A DNA stretch of 64,000 nucleotides. It comes from Bacillota bacterium. Lineage in GTDB: Bacteria > Bacillota > Clostridia > Acetivibrionales > DTU013. The notes under the pieces were generated by a model. That model saw only the letters and a program-made list of their open reading frames with translations. It was not told the DNA's origin and did no database searches. How positions within the stretch are numbered: the stretch's first letter is position 1; each line of letters starts with the position of its first letter. The position numbers were made by a program, and so were the translations under genes. Shown here piece after piece: positions 43,905 to 54,258 of the stretch. The stretch covers positions 40,788 through 104,787 of the forward strand of contig JAEYRB010000060.1 of assembly GCA_023409735.1 (NCBI GenBank), in the 5' to 3' direction.

Positions 43905-45599
43905 CTATAGATTTTTATAGCTAAAGTAATCAAAATCAGCCCATTTGCTTCTTGTATGGAGGTCCATTGCAAATATGCCAACGAAGGAGCCTGTAAACAT
44001 CTGATGCGCATATTCATCGGCAAGTGCCGTCATATCAAGGTCAAGGCTTATAGGTGTAAATTCTTCGCCATTCTCACTATAGCTTAGTATCAGTGAAGGA
44101 CCGTCAATATTGGCACGGAACCATATGTCTGAGCCGCTGTTTAGCTTAATTGGCTGACACAGTGCAGTAACTCTGTCCTGTGAGTATGAATATGCGCACA
44201 CGCATTCTCCTATGTCCTTATCCATTGTCTTATATATCGCATAATGGTTATTGCTGTTGTAGTACACCGTCAGGCCGGCCATATGATGATAGCGCTCGGG
44301 AGAGAATTCAAGCTTCGTCTCCGCAATTGCATTAAATGAGGTCACGCGTCTGGCAACAAGGCTGACATTGTAACGGCTTGTGAGAGATTCACTGCCTCGC
44401 AGGCGAAGGAAGCCATTGCGCGAGGTAAGGTCTGCCCAATCAGGAGAAACAGGGTTTCTGGGAGAACACAAATGCAGACTCATATGTCCGTTGTTAAAAT
44501 CACATTTAGGATCCTCAATAGGGAAGGTATATTCGGGAAGTCCGGGAGCAGGCGCTTCAGCTTTGGCAATGTTGCTTCCGTCGGCCATGCGGAGCCAACC
44601 GTCATCAGTCCATGTCATTTTCTGTATAGAGGTCTCACGTCCAAGATAGCATCTGCGCTGGGGGAGTATCGGCCTGCCGCACAGGTGTGCCATATACAGC
44701 TGCCCGTCCTGAGTTTCAACAAGTGAGCCGTGTCCAGCCTTCTGGACGCCTGCCAAGGGATTGCAAAGCTCAGCCATCATATATGGAGCAGCTTCGCTTG
44801 CAGTAAATTCCCATGCAGCGCTAGTCAGAATGGGATTCTTCGGATCAGGCTCATAAGGTCCTGTAACTGAATGTGAGCGCATGACTGTAACACAGTGGCC
44901 ATAGCCTGTACCGCCCTCTGCTGTTATAAGATAGTATGTTCCGTTATGCTTGTATATATGGGCTCCTTCTACGAAGCTCCTTTTTGTTGCACCGCGGCTT
45001 ATTTCAACAGGATTTCCTATAAGGCAGCACTTTTGTACATCAAATTCCTGTACAACAATGGAGCGGTCATCCTCTTTGCCCGGACGGAAATCAACATCCT
45101 TGTTCACCAGCCATTTTCTGCCGTCGTCATCATGAAACAAGGATGGGTCAAAGCCGCTTGAGTTCAAATATACCGGCTTGCTCCATTCACCGTTTATGTC
45201 ATCCGTCCATATCAAATAATTGTCCACGTCAAAAAACCAGGAGTTAGTGCAGTGTACATTTGAATATATCAGATAAAATCGCTTGTCGGCTTCGCAGTAG
45301 CTTAGACATGGCGCCCATACTCCCTTAGAGGCTTCCTCACCAGTCATATCAAGATATTCTCTTGTTTTGAGTGCATAGCTGGATAACTCCCAGTTTACAA
45401 GATCACGGGAATGATAAATTGGTACGCCCGGAAACCATTCAAAGGAAGATGTGGCGATATAGTAGTCATCACCTGCGCGAATTATACACGGATCAGGGTT
45501 AAAACCGGGTAGAATCGGATTCTTAATTACAGCGTTGCCAGAAGGGCAGCAAGAGGATGAGTTGGGCTTGACACAGTTGAGATTTTTTTCAGTCTTCAT
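43905..45599 (-). CDS. Glycoside hydrolase family 43 (beta-xylosidase/arabinofuranosidase)
   Basis: A 564-residue GH43 enzyme. The five-bladed propeller carries the base D36 (GFNPDP), the pKa modulator D151 (GFDPSLF) and the acid E211 (FVEGAHIY). A C-terminal ~200-residue beta-sandwich (from HLCSPRNPV) is the XynB-type accessory domain. No signal peptide is visible, so it works inside the cell on xylo- or arabino-oligosaccharides. GGAGG precedes the ATG by 5 bases. A terminator and a hairpin repeat follow it. Confidence 0.92.
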   Translation of the reverse strand: MKTEKNLNCVKPNSSSCCPSGNAVIKNPILPGFNPDPCIIRAGDDYYIATSSFEWFPGVPIYHSRDLVNWELSSYALKTREYLDMTGEEASKGVWAPCLSYCEADKRFYLIYSNVHCTNSWFFDVDNYLIWTDDINGEWSKPVYLNSSGFDPSLFHDDDGRKWLVNKDVDFRPGKEDDRSIVVQEFDVQKCCLIGNPVEISRGATKRSFVEGAHIYKHNGTYYLITAEGGTGYGHCVTVMRSHSVTGPYEPDPKNPILTSAAWEFTASEAAPYMMAELCNPLAGVQKAGHGSLVETQDGQLYMAHLCGRPILPQRRCYLGRETSIQKMTWTDDGWLRMADGSNIAKAEAPAPGLPEYTFPIEDPKCDFNNGHMSLHLCSPRNPVSPDWADLTSRNGFLRLRGSESLTSRYNVSLVARRVTSFNAIAETKLEFSPERYHHMAGLTVYYNSNNHYAIYKTMDKDIGECVCAYSYSQDRVTALCQPIKLNSGSDIWFRANIDGPSLILSYSENGEEFTPISLDLDMTALADEYAHQMFTGSFVGIFAMDLHTRSKWADFDYFSYKNL

Positions 45600-46075
45600 A
45601 GTAGCCTCCGTTTATTGTTATCAAGTTAACATAAAGAAACAGTTACATATTAATTATAATTACTTATTTTTTCTATATCAATTAAAATTATGTTGATTTC
45701 TTGAAAAAACTTACGATATTTTTCAATGAAGAGGATTACAAGCTATAAATGCAAGAAAAAGTCATAGATGTTGAATCAGCCATAAAATCAAAATTATCCA
45801 TAAACACAAAAAGCAGATCATAAAATAATATTAGCTATGAAAGAGACTTTTCGGAAAATCAATGCGTATATGTTAATAAATAAACATTTATTTGTACTTT
45901 TTAAAAGCATATAATGAGGTGAGAAGATGTCTTAACTCGTTGAAACACTATGAACCATATATGTTGTAAAAGTAATTCGCGCTATGTGAGAAAATTCTTC
46001 TATAAATGAAAAATTTTCTTTGAACTGAAGTGTTATAATTACTAATATAAAGGTAGGATAGGGGGTGTATTTTTA
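45600..46075. other. Intergenic region between divergent GH43 and nfeD
   Basis: These 476 bases are very A/T rich. A 24-codon ATG frame at 45749 has no ribosome site and is not called. A TATAAT box sits near 46033, just ahead of nfeD. Nothing else was recognised. Confidence 0.5.
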
Positions 46076-46591
46076 ATGAGTTTCTTATTGACATTATTTG
46101 CAGCAATTAATTGGCCGGCTATAGTATGTTTAATTATTGGAATAATACTTGTTGTCATCGAAATGCATATCCCGGGCTTTGGTGTGCCGGGTATTGCCGG
46201 AGTGATACTTCTGGTTGTGGGAGTTATAATGTTTTCCAGCAGCATCCTTGAGGCGTTGATACTGGTCATTGTGATTCTTGCAATACTGGGTGTGGCTGTT
46301 GCTATTGTATACAGGTCAGCTTCAGCAGGTAAGCTTGGTAAACACCTTGTATTAAACGACTCACTGGAAAAGGACGATCAAGGCAGCTTCCCATCCGAAG
46401 AAGAGATTAACTGTTCTGTGGGAAGTGAAGGCAAAGCACTTACAGTCCTGAGGCCTGCAGGCAGTGCTGACTTTGACGGCGTAAAGGTGGATGTTATTTC
46501 TAACGGAGAATTTATTCCTGAAAATGCATTCATAGTTGTTACAAAGATAGAAGGCAATAAAATAATTGTAAAGCAAAAGACAGGAGAATAA
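46076..46591 (+). CDS. nfeD: NfeD-family membrane protein
   Basis: A 171-residue short-form NfeD: three or four N-terminal membrane helices (PAIVCLIIGIILVVIEMHIPGFGVPG is the signature loop) and a C-terminal soluble OB-fold domain (GKALTVLRPAGSADFDGVKVDV and IVVTKIEGNKIIVKQ). AGGGGGTG precedes the ATG. It is paired with the flotillin gene 37 bases downstream, the usual arrangement in Firmicutes. The two organise membrane microdomains. Confidence 0.93.
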   Translation: MSFLLTLFAAINWPAIVCLIIGIILVVIEMHIPGFGVPGIAGVILLVVGVIMFSSSILEALILVIVILAILGVAVAIVYRSASAGKLGKHLVLNDSLEKDDQGSFPSEEEINCSVGSEGKALTVLRPAGSADFDGVKVDVISNGEFIPENAFIVVTKIEGNKIIVKQKTGE

Positions 46592-46628
46592 TCCTGTAAA
46601 AAAATAAAAGTCGAAAGGGGCTAATATT

Positions 46629-47630
46629 ATGATAACATCATCTGCTTTTTTCCTTGTTCTAATAATATTCCTGGTCATAGTTTTCCTTGTCCTGTTCCTG
46701 AACTTTATTCCATTAGGACTATGGATTTCTGCGTTTGCAGCGGGAGTACATGTAAATATTATCACACTTATCGGAATGCGTTTGAGAAGGGTAAGTCCAT
46801 CAAGAATAATACTTCCTTTGATCAAAGCTTCAAAGGCCGGACTTAATATCAGTGTTAACCAGCTTGAAGCTCACTATCTTGCAGGAGGTAATGTTGATAA
46901 GGTCGTAGATGCATTGATTGCCGCATACAGAGCAGAAATGGACCTTCAGTTTGTCAGAGCGGCAGCAATTGACCTGGCTGGAAGAGACGTACTTGAGGCA
47001 GTTAAGATGAGTGTAAATCCAAAGGTTATTGAAACGCCGAACATTTCTGCTGTTGCAAAGGACGGTATCGAGCTTCTTGTTAAGGCAAGAGTCACTGTTC
47101 GAACAAACCTTGACAGACTTATAGGTGGTGCAGGTGAGGCAACGATCATAGCAAGGGTCGGAGAAGGCATAGTAACTACAGTGGGCAGCTCAGGATCACA
47201 TAAGGACGTGCTTGAGAACCCTGATTCCATATCAAGGACAGTTCTTTCTAAGGGCCTTGATGCAGGCTCGGCTTACGAAATTCTTTCAATAGATATAGCC
47301 GACGTGGATGTAGGAAGAAATATCGGAGCACAGCTGCAGACACTCCAGGCCGAGGCTGATAAGAATATTGCCCAGGCAAAGGCTGAGGAGAGGCGTGCAA
47401 TGGCAGTAGCAAAGGAGCAGGAAATGAAGGCTCTTGTTCAGGAGATGCGTGCAAAGGTCGTTGAATCCGAGGCAGAGGTTCCGAAGGCAATGGCAAGCGC
47501 TCTTCAAAGCGGCAAGCTGGGCGTTATGGATTATTACGGAATGCAGAATGTCATCTCTGACACTCAGATGAGACAATCTATTTCTAAGATCAACAAGAAC
47601 GATACTGAGGAAATAAACAAAAAGGCATAG
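46629..47630 (+). CDS. floA: Flotillin-like protein FloA
   Basis: A 333-residue FloA (YqfA) homologue that scaffolds ordered membrane microdomains. A hydrophobic N-terminal hairpin ([24 protein letters not shown]) anchors it. The SPFH-type core runs from IGMRLRRV to DVDVGRN, and the C-terminal helical region is rich in Ala/Glu ([19 protein letters not shown]). AAAGGGG lies before the ATG. It forms an operon with nfeD. Confidence 0.96.
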   Translation: MITSSAFFLVLIIFLVIVFLVLFLNFIPLGLWISAFAAGVHVNIITLIGMRLRRVSPSRIILPLIKASKAGLNISVNQLEAHYLAGGNVDKVVDALIAAYRAEMDLQFVRAAAIDLAGRDVLEAVKMSVNPKVIETPNISAVAKDGIELLVKARVTVRTNLDRLIGGAGEATIIARVGEGIVTTVGSSGSHKDVLENPDSISRTVLSKGLDAGSAYEILSIDIADVDVGRNIGAQLQTLQAEADKNIAQAKAEERRAMAVAKEQEMKALVQEMRAKVVESEAEVPKAMASALQSGKLGVMDYYGMQNVISDTQMRQSISKINKNDTEEINKKA

Positions 47631-47705
47631 GCCTCGTGACAGAGCAGTAGCTTAGGGCACATAGGGATAGTAGTGCTGCTGGCTATGTCGGGGATATGGA
47701 GAAAG

Positions 47706-47909
47706 ATGTATAGTAATAGCAGAGATGAAGAAGTGAAATTGCTTAAACACATGTGGACATCACAACCTGTAACTTGTCCAAAGTGTGGGAATGCGGAGCT
47801 TGAGCTCCTGCATAAAAAGAAGAAGAAAAGCAACTGTGATTGGAAATGTCCTACGTGTGGAGAAATATTTAGAACAATCCGTATGTTGAAGGCGTTGCCT
47901 GATAAATAA
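47706..47909 (+). CDS. Small zinc-ribbon protein
   Basis: A 67-residue protein starting at ATG 47706 after GGAGAAAG. Two CPxCG knuckles (CPKCGNAELE and CPTCGEIF) separated by a Lys-rich turn make a zinc ribbon. It could bind nucleic acid or another protein; the family is not recognised. It lies 75 bases after floA on the same strand and may share its transcript. Confidence 0.65.
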   Translation: MYSNSRDEEVKLLKHMWTSQPVTCPKCGNAELELLHKKKKKSNCDWKCPTCGEIFRTIRMLKALPDK

Positions 47910-47987
47910 ATTTGATAGTGTAGCTGATACAGCATGAGTTAGGCAGAGCTAGGCATTATTTGTGGCAAAAGCCGGGAGGATGATTGT

Positions 47988-48668
47988 ATGGGTAATTTAG
48001 CCGGCAAGATTATTGAAGGCGTACTAAAGGAAATGGTAGCCAGTGATTTTGATATAAGTAAAATAATGAATATAGGTAGCTCCGGGAAAGGGTATATAAC
48101 GATGGGCAGGGCGGCAAATCAAATGCCAAAGCGACAATATGGCGCATCAACGGGTAATGTAAACGGTGCGGAAAGCAGGAGCTATCCGGGCCCCGGTGCG
48201 GCCTCTGCTGCTCAAGCACTATCTGGTACTGAGCCGGTCACAGGTACTTTAAATTATAGCGTTGACCGAAGGGCTACAACAAAAAGTCGAGAGGGGCTCG
48301 ATGCCCCGGAGACTGTTATTAACAGAACCTTTGCAGTCAGCAGGTCGCCTATATACAGGGATGTTAATACAGACGGTATACCATCAGGTACTCAGACTGT
48401 TACAGGTGCAGCAAGCAATAAAACATTTGCTGTCAGTAAGTCGCAGGGAAGCAAGAATGGTAAAGCAGCATCAGCGGATAATTCCGGGAGTGGTAAAAAG
48501 ATGCAGCCTACCGCCATCGCAGATACTGATACTATTCAGCCTATTTTGCTGGAAGAGAAGGACGGGCCCGGATTCCAACTAAAGCTGGATGATCAAAGCC
48601 TTCTTAACGGGTTTGTACTTTCTGAGATACTTGGCAAGCCGAAGTACCTCAGAAGGGGGAGATGGTAA
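47988..48668 (+). CDS. Unknown low-complexity protein containing an in-frame hairpin repeat
   Basis: A 226-residue protein, not recognised. The N-terminus (MGNLAGKIIEGVLKEMV) and the C-terminus (LNGFVLSEILGKPKYLRRGRW) look like short structured ends. The middle is rich in Ser, Thr, Gly and Ala. Residues ~91-111 (SVDRRATTKSREGLDAPETV) are translated from the dispersed hairpin repeat at 48258-48320, which keeps the frame open. Two short phrases, NRTFAVSRS and NKTFAVSKS, repeat about 32 residues apart. GGGAGG precedes the ATG. The middle is probably disordered, which would tolerate an insertion. Confidence 0.65.
   Translation: MGNLAGKIIEGVLKEMVASDFDISKIMNIGSSGKGYITMGRAANQMPKRQYGASTGNVNGAESRSYPGPGAASAAQALSGTEPVTGTLNYSVDRRATTKSREGLDAPETVINRTFAVSRSPIYRDVNTDGIPSGTQTVTGAASNKTFAVSKSQGSKNGKAASADNSGSGKKMQPTAIADTDTIQPILLEEKDGPGFQLKLDDQSLLNGFVLSEILGKPKYLRRGRW
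48258..48320 (+). repeat. Dispersed hairpin repeat, copy 3, inside a gene
   Basis: This copy has GGGGC/GCCCC arms around TCGAT and is flanked by AAAAAGTCGAG and GGAGACT. It lies wholly within the coding frame of the unknown protein at 47988-48668, adding about 21 codons without a stop. Confidence 0.75.
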
Positions 48669-48673
48669 TAGTC

Positions 48674-48714
48674 AAAAACAGTGACCTTTTATATAATTGA
48701 AGGAAGCTGTTTTT
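48674..48714 (+). terminator. Terminator after the unknown protein gene
   Basis: AAAAACAG (48674-48681) and CTGTTTTT (48707-48714) form the outer stem, with a CCTT/AAGG inner stem. The hairpin begins six bases after the stop codon. Confidence 0.7.
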
Positions 48715-48767
48715 CATTATTATTTAAGTTGTGCTGCTGAATTATTAAAGCTAAATAGATATATACC

Positions 48768-51700
48768 TTAATCAAACAGCTGCTGGATCTCTTCCTGAGT
48801 CATTTTGGACAGAAGAGTTTCACCAGGTTGGATAACAGCATCTATCAGCTGGCGCTTCTTTTCCTGGAGCGCCAGTATTTTTTCCTCTATTGTTCCTTTA
48901 GCTACAAGCTTCATTACATAAACTAAATTTTTCTGGCCTATTCGATATGCACGGTCTGTTGCCTGTTCCTCCACAGCGGGATTCCACCATGGGTCATAGT
49001 GTATGACAGTGTCGGCTCCTGTGAGGTTGAGGCCTGTTCCTCCGGCCTTAAGTGAAATAAGGAATACCTTTCCAACCCCCTCATTAAAGGAATTGACAAG
49101 ATTACCCCTCTCATGAGCAGGAGTGGCACCGTCAAGATACAGACAAGGTATTTTTTGCTCCATAAGGCGATCCTTTATGATCTGCAGCATTGCTGTGAAT
49201 TGTGAAAAGACAAGTATTCTATGCCCACCGGCTATAGAATTTCTGAGTATCTCCTCCAACAGCTGCAGCTTTCCGCTTTCACCGTTGTAATTCTCCACGA
49301 ACAGAGATGGATGACAGCAAAGCTGCCTGAGTCTTGTCAATGCCGCAAGTATCCTCATTCTGCTTCTCTCAAAGCCTTCCTCCTCTATTTCCTTTTTAAT
49401 TTCACTTCGTACGTTATTCAGAAATGCAAGGTAAAGCCTCTTCTGTTCCTCTGTGAGCTCAGCAACCATAGTATTTTCCAATTTATCAGGCAGCTCATCA
49501 AGCACTTCCTTTTTGATCCTTCTTAGGATAAAGGGCTTTATTTGTCGGCTAAGATCGCTAAGAGCATCCTGACCATAACTGCTTGAGGCTGCCGGCACAT
49601 ATTTTTTGCTGAACGTATCATAGGAGTATAGGTATCCGGGGAGCACAAAATCGAATATTGACCACAGCTCGTATAGGTTATTTTCCATAGGCGTACCTGT
49701 AAGTGCAAACCTTGATTCTGCCTTAAGCTGTTTCACAACCCGTGCATTCTGCGAGGATGGATTTTTGATATATTGCGCTTCGTCGAGTATGCAATATTTG
49801 AAGGTGTGCGCACTGTACAAATCAATGTCTCTTCTTATAAGAGGATAGGTGGTTATTATTACATCATACCTGTCTATGCTTTCAATAAGGCGGCGCCTTT
49901 CCTCCATAGGTCCTGTAACAGCTAGGTATGTAAGACCGGGAGCAAATTTGTCAAGCTCGGCGCACCAGTTGAATACAAGCGAGGTAGGCACAATTACCAG
50001 GCTTGGGTACTTGCTGTTCTTATAGGATGATAGCATCACCGCTATGATCTGCAATGTTTTCCCAAGACCCATATCATCTGCCAATATGCCACCAAGCTTA
50101 TAGAAGTCCAGTGTTTTAAGCCATTTATATCCGAATTTCTGATAATCCCTTAAGGAACTTCTAAGCTCTGTTGGAATAGGGAAATCCATATCCTCAGGTT
50201 CCCTGATATTTTGTACAAATTCCTTGAATGCTGTATTCCTCTCAATATTGTGGATACCGAGCTCACGAAGGCTCTGATCCAGATAGGCTGCACGGAATTT
50301 CGGTATTTCAATGAATTCGTTTTCCAGCATACCGGAATCGACCCCGAGCTTCTCCATAAAGTCTCCGAGACCTGCAAGCTCCTTTGATTCAAGATTTATG
50401 AAGCTACCGTTTTTAAGCTGATAATATTTTTTCTTCTTTATTAGAGAGACCATAATATCCGTCAGCTCTGTGTCGTCAATTCCATCCGCACTGAAGCTGA
50501 ACTCGAGCATATCTGTTTCATTGTTCAGCCTGAAACGGCCTGAGAATGAAAGCGAGGGTCTCAGCTTTATATTTTTCAGGCTTTCTGAATAGTAAACCAG
50601 GGCATGCTCCTGGAGAAGCGGGACCAGCCTGAATACAAAGTCGTAAATATTGTCTTCGCCTGATAGGTGCACCTTGCCCTCTTTTACTCTGAACTCAGCC
50701 ATCGCAAGTATATCAAGGATTACCTCTTCGTTGTTGATCTCACGTATCAGAAGCTTTCCTGAGGGATTAAATGAAGGTAAAAATGGATTAATGACATAAT
50801 CGCCATATATAAAACGTACATCAGCCGATATATCTGAACCAATGCGATCCAGGTATATTTCTGCCTCTAGGGGCGGCCGCTCTATAGTTGTCATTACCTC
50901 ATCTGAAACCATAAGCTTTCCGGCTTTTTCCGCGAAGGGCAATATCTCAGAAACAAATCGCTGTTTGTCCTCATTAATGAACCTCAGCTTACGTGACCTC
51001 TGATACATCATTGCCATATAGAAGGGCTTCAGGTGCTCGCTTTGCTGCTTCGAAATGTGGAAAAGGTCTGAACCTGAAAAGAAGTATTCACCATCCTGTG
51101 TAAGCGGCAGCATTGTACCTTCAAAGTCAATGCTCAGTATCAGGTCCTTCCCATCATTTGAGAGAAGAAAATTAATTGGTATATCCTCGTGCCTGACCTG
51201 TACTGGGACTTGTTCTTTATCAAAAATATCGGCCTTAAAGGGCACATCACCGTATATTTCAAGAAAGTGTTTCAAACTACTGTCAGTAAGACATACCTTG
51301 TTGTCGGGGAAAACCGTAGCACCACGCTGACTGCCTGACAATGTTTCCATAAGCCTTTCAGTCTGGTATATTTCCTTTAAAAGCTTGATCAGCTTTAAAT
51401 CCCTGTCCTTAAATTCATGGCGAGAAGGTATAAATGTGAAATTCTTACCAAAGGTAAGCTCCATATTATTCTCTATATGAGCCAGAAGCCTCTTGACATC
51501 CTTAACAACATAGAGCCTGTCCTCCCCGATGCGCAGTCTTAATGCGGGAAGCACCTCTCTGTTAGGTGTATTAGCGCGTGAAAGCTCAAGTATAGGCTCA
51601 ATGTGAATAGTTGATTTCATGGTAATCTGTCGGTCACCGAAAAAATTAAATATATCCTTCGCTGCCTGCCTGAACCTCAGCTCGTGGAAAAAGCCCTGTG

Positions 51701-51986
51701 CGTCCTTCTCCTGAATAAGAAGCATGACAGCAGCCATATGTCGGCAGCATCCGTATATGCTGCTGCCTGAGGAGCATGTACAATCGGCATTTGTAAGTAT
51801 TCCGTCGGAATCGAATTTAAGATGAAGAGTATGCAGCTTAGAACCAAGGACTGTAGCTGTAAAAGAATGTCTGTCCTGATTATATTGAATGGATTTTATC
51901 CTTCTGTTTCTGTAATACTCCTGACCTTTTATAAATTCGCTTTCCTGTGTTTTTGCCTGTATTGCTTCATTGGATATGTCAAACAT
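48768..51986 (-). CDS. SWIM-domain SNF2-family DNA-dependent ATPase
   Basis: A 1072-residue SNF2/Rad54-like ATPase. An N-terminal SWIM zinc finger (CTCSSGSSIYGCCRH, residues ~68-82) is followed by a long middle region (SNF2 helicase-associated domain). The motor then carries GLGKT (motif I, in DDMGLGKTLQ), DEAQYIKN (motif II), ALTGTPMEN (motif III) and the second lobe with FSQFTAMLQI and RAYRIGQ (motif VI). It probably translocates on duplex DNA and displaces bound proteins in repair or transcription. GGGAG precedes the ATG. It is transcribed alone. Confidence 0.93.
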   Translation of the reverse strand: MFDISNEAIQAKTQESEFIKGQEYYRNRRIKSIQYNQDRHSFTATVLGSKLHTLHLKFDSDGILTNADCTCSSGSSIYGCCRHMAAVMLLIQEKDAQGFFHELRFRQAAKDIFNFFGDRQITMKSTIHIEPILELSRANTPNREVLPALRLRIGEDRLYVVKDVKRLLAHIENNMELTFGKNFTFIPSRHEFKDRDLKLIKLLKEIYQTERLMETLSGSQRGATVFPDNKVCLTDSSLKHFLEIYGDVPFKADIFDKEQVPVQVRHEDIPINFLLSNDGKDLILSIDFEGTMLPLTQDGEYFFSGSDLFHISKQQSEHLKPFYMAMMYQRSRKLRFINEDKQRFVSEILPFAEKAGKLMVSDEVMTTIERPPLEAEIYLDRIGSDISADVRFIYGDYVINPFLPSFNPSGKLLIREINNEEVILDILAMAEFRVKEGKVHLSGEDNIYDFVFRLVPLLQEHALVYYSESLKNIKLRPSLSFSGRFRLNNETDMLEFSFSADGIDDTELTDIMVSLIKKKKYYQLKNGSFINLESKELAGLGDFMEKLGVDSGMLENEFIEIPKFRAAYLDQSLRELGIHNIERNTAFKEFVQNIREPEDMDFPIPTELRSSLRDYQKFGYKWLKTLDFYKLGGILADDMGLGKTLQIIAVMLSSYKNSKYPSLVIVPTSLVFNWCAELDKFAPGLTYLAVTGPMEERRRLIESIDRYDVIITTYPLIRRDIDLYSAHTFKYCILDEAQYIKNPSSQNARVVKQLKAESRFALTGTPMENNLYELWSIFDFVLPGYLYSYDTFSKKYVPAASSSYGQDALSDLSRQIKPFILRRIKKEVLDELPDKLENTMVAELTEEQKRLYLAFLNNVRSEIKKEIEEEGFERSRMRILAALTRLRQLCCHPSLFVENYNGESGKLQLLEEILRNSIAGGHRILVFSQFTAMLQIIKDRLMEQKIPCLYLDGATPAHERGNLVNSFNEGVGKVFLISLKAGGTGLNLTGADTVIHYDPWWNPAVEEQATDRAYRIGQKNLVYVMKLVAKGTIEEKILALQEKKRQLIDAVIQPGETLLSKMTQEEIQQLFD

Positions 51987-52263
51987 TCTAATATATCTCC
52001 CGTTTTTCCCGTTGTGTTAATATGCTTTTAATTTTAAGTCCGAAATTAGTGTATCATTATATTATAACACATTGGTCCAAATAAAATTTTCCATTTGTTG
52101 AAAAATTTATTCCTAAAGTATCTCATTGATTTGAGGAGATCTCCGAAGACATTATTGGAGAGGTATGGCTTAAATAAATGCATAATATGAAGGAATGGCT
52201 GAAGACTGTTAGTAATCTTATGTAAATTTGTAGTTATGCTCTCTCATAGTTGCATTTTTGCAC

Positions 52264-53976
52264 CTAAGAATACTGTACGTTATAGATCTTAATTACACCA
52301 AGTTCCTCATGGAGTATGAAGCTGTAGCTTGTAATACCATTACCAAAAAGGATATCGCTAAGATTATTGCATATAGAGCTGAATGAATTAGTTATTGCTA
52401 CTTCCATACTTGTGCTGCCATTTTTCTGAGCTTTGCGGACTAAATCTTCAAAGCTTCGTTCTGAATCAACTACTAGGTTATTTTTATAATAATAGTTATT
52501 TACGTTGCTGTTGCAGCGAGGATACAAGGACTTGTCCCATTTTAACACCTTAGCCATTTGGCTGTCAGGATGATTAAAGTAGTAATATGCCAGAATGTCA
52601 GCTCCATCCCTAGACACAGGATCGTCATTCGTAACATCGACATGATAATAGCTTCCGTCAATTTTTACAATGTTCCAGGCATGATTATCTTCTACACTGC
52701 CCAAGGATTTACCGGTGACGATCAAGCATTCGATGCCTGACAGATCACATAAAAGCTTCATAGCTTCCGAATAGCCCTCGCAGACTGCTTTACCAGAAAC
52801 GAGACAGCCATACTCCTCAAAGGATTCATCAGGAAGAGTTCCTTTTATGTAATTATTATAATCATAACATGTATTATTAATTATGTAGTCATGAAGTATT
52901 TTTTCCTTGCTATAGTCCGTCATACTACTATCTATCAGCTCTGCGACGATATGCCTTGCAGTTTTCAGGGCCTCTGTGGATTGTTTCCTTTTCGTCGCAA
53001 AGCTGTTTTTTGTATAACGGTATTTTAGTGTAATTGTCATTGTCTTTGAATTTTTTTCATATTCCCACGAGAGTAAGGGTGCATCTACGCCGGCGACTTC
53101 AGTAACTACATCAATAGCAGCAGTTATTGCAGCGTTAAAATCAGCCATAATATCGCCCTTATAGCTTTTGATATCAAGCTTAATCGGTGTTGTACATTGG
53201 AAAATTGCTTTCCTTAAAAGTTTGAATAAATCATCACTATTCTTAACTAAGCTACCGTAGTCTGTTACTAAGGGAGAATAGCTCTCAATTCCGGAAAGCT
53301 TGTCCTTAAGATCACCGGTATAGAGACGAAGTGCTCTTGCTGCGGTTTTGTTTACAGCTTTATCGGTATTAACCAGCTTGTCGAGCAGTGTTTCACCGGA
53401 ATTCTTTAGCGTGACAAATAAAGAGTTGTAGGATATGCCTACCATGTCATTTCTATTGAAGCTTGTTATACTGGTATTTGAGTAATAGCTTGTTCCATCG
53501 AGCATTCCTATCTGTTTTGACTTATTCAATGCATTATTATATTCAAAATCCAAGCCATCCTTATATCCAATCGAGCGAAGTACAAAGGTGGCATATTGGT
53601 TAGCGTTGATGGAGTCATATGAACCAAACCTGTTATTGCCTATTCCCTTTGTAAGGTTGCTGTGATATAGATAGCCTACATAATGGTCCGCCCATTTGGG
53701 CACATCTGTAAATGGATGAGGATAGTCTATTTCAATTGCCTGTTTTTCCTTGCCAAGAAGGCGTACAAGCATAATAGCTCCCTCTATCCGGTTGGGAGTT
53801 CTTCCAAGCTCGAAGCTTTCCGGTTTATTGGCCAATAGCCCTAATATTTTCAGGTCTATTGCCTTTTCATAATTGCTGAAGCTGCTTTCTGCCGCATATG
53901 AGTAAAGGGGCATAGTGGCAAGGATTATTGTTATAATTAAAGCAAAGACTGTTGCTTTAAATAATACTTTTTTCAT
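52264..53976 (-). CDS. Secreted SLH-like and transglutaminase-like protein
   Basis: A 570-residue exported protein. It has a signal peptide (ATVFALIITIILATMPLYSYAA), three SLH-like segments (~residues 35-215; PFTDVPKWADHYVGYLYHSNLTKGIG is the clearest) for cell-wall attachment, a spacer, and a transglutaminase-like domain near 370-490. The catalytic set is the Cys in GKAVCEGYSEA, the His in EDNHAWNIV and the Asp in YYHVDVTNDD. Bacterial members are often peptidases or cross-linking enzymes at the cell surface. AGGATGAA precedes the ATG. It is transcribed alone. Confidence 0.88.
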   Translation of the reverse strand: MKKVLFKATVFALIITIILATMPLYSYAAESSFSNYEKAIDLKILGLLANKPESFELGRTPNRIEGAIMLVRLLGKEKQAIEIDYPHPFTDVPKWADHYVGYLYHSNLTKGIGNNRFGSYDSINANQYATFVLRSIGYKDGLDFEYNNALNKSKQIGMLDGTSYYSNTSITSFNRNDMVGISYNSLFVTLKNSGETLLDKLVNTDKAVNKTAARALRLYTGDLKDKLSGIESYSPLVTDYGSLVKNSDDLFKLLRKAIFQCTTPIKLDIKSYKGDIMADFNAAITAAIDVVTEVAGVDAPLLSWEYEKNSKTMTITLKYRYTKNSFATKRKQSTEALKTARHIVAELIDSSMTDYSKEKILHDYIINNTCYDYNNYIKGTLPDESFEEYGCLVSGKAVCEGYSEAMKLLCDLSGIECLIVTGKSLGSVEDNHAWNIVKIDGSYYHVDVTNDDPVSRDGADILAYYYFNHPDSQMAKVLKWDKSLYPRCNSNVNNYYYKNNLVVDSERSFEDLVRKAQKNGSTSMEVAITNSFSSICNNLSDILFGNGITSYSFILHEELGVIKIYNVQYS

Positions 53977-54115
53977 AATTCATCCTAATGTTTATTTACT
54001 TTAATAAGAGCACCCGATAACTTATGTAACGATATGATTCTTAAAATAAGTTTACCATATATTTATTAGGGGAAGTAGAAAATTTTCGTAATGTAATGTA
54101 AAAGTAAAAGTAAAA

Positions 54116-54135
54116 GGGCTGCATTTAAGCAGCCC
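54116..54135 (-). terminator. Terminator of the small membrane protein gene set
   Basis: GGGCTGC (54116-54122) and GCAGCCC (54129-54135) make a 7-base stem with a 6-base loop; on the minus strand it is followed by TTTTACTTTT. It lies 124 bases past the stop of the gene at 54259. Confidence 0.65.
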
Positions 54136-54258
54136 CGCATACAGTATTGAAATATTACTACAAAAGTACTCATGGCATAATACTGTCTGTACTTTTATAT
54201 GTGACAGAGATTTCAGTCTAAGTAGTTTAACCAATAAAATATGTCAATACAGTATGGG

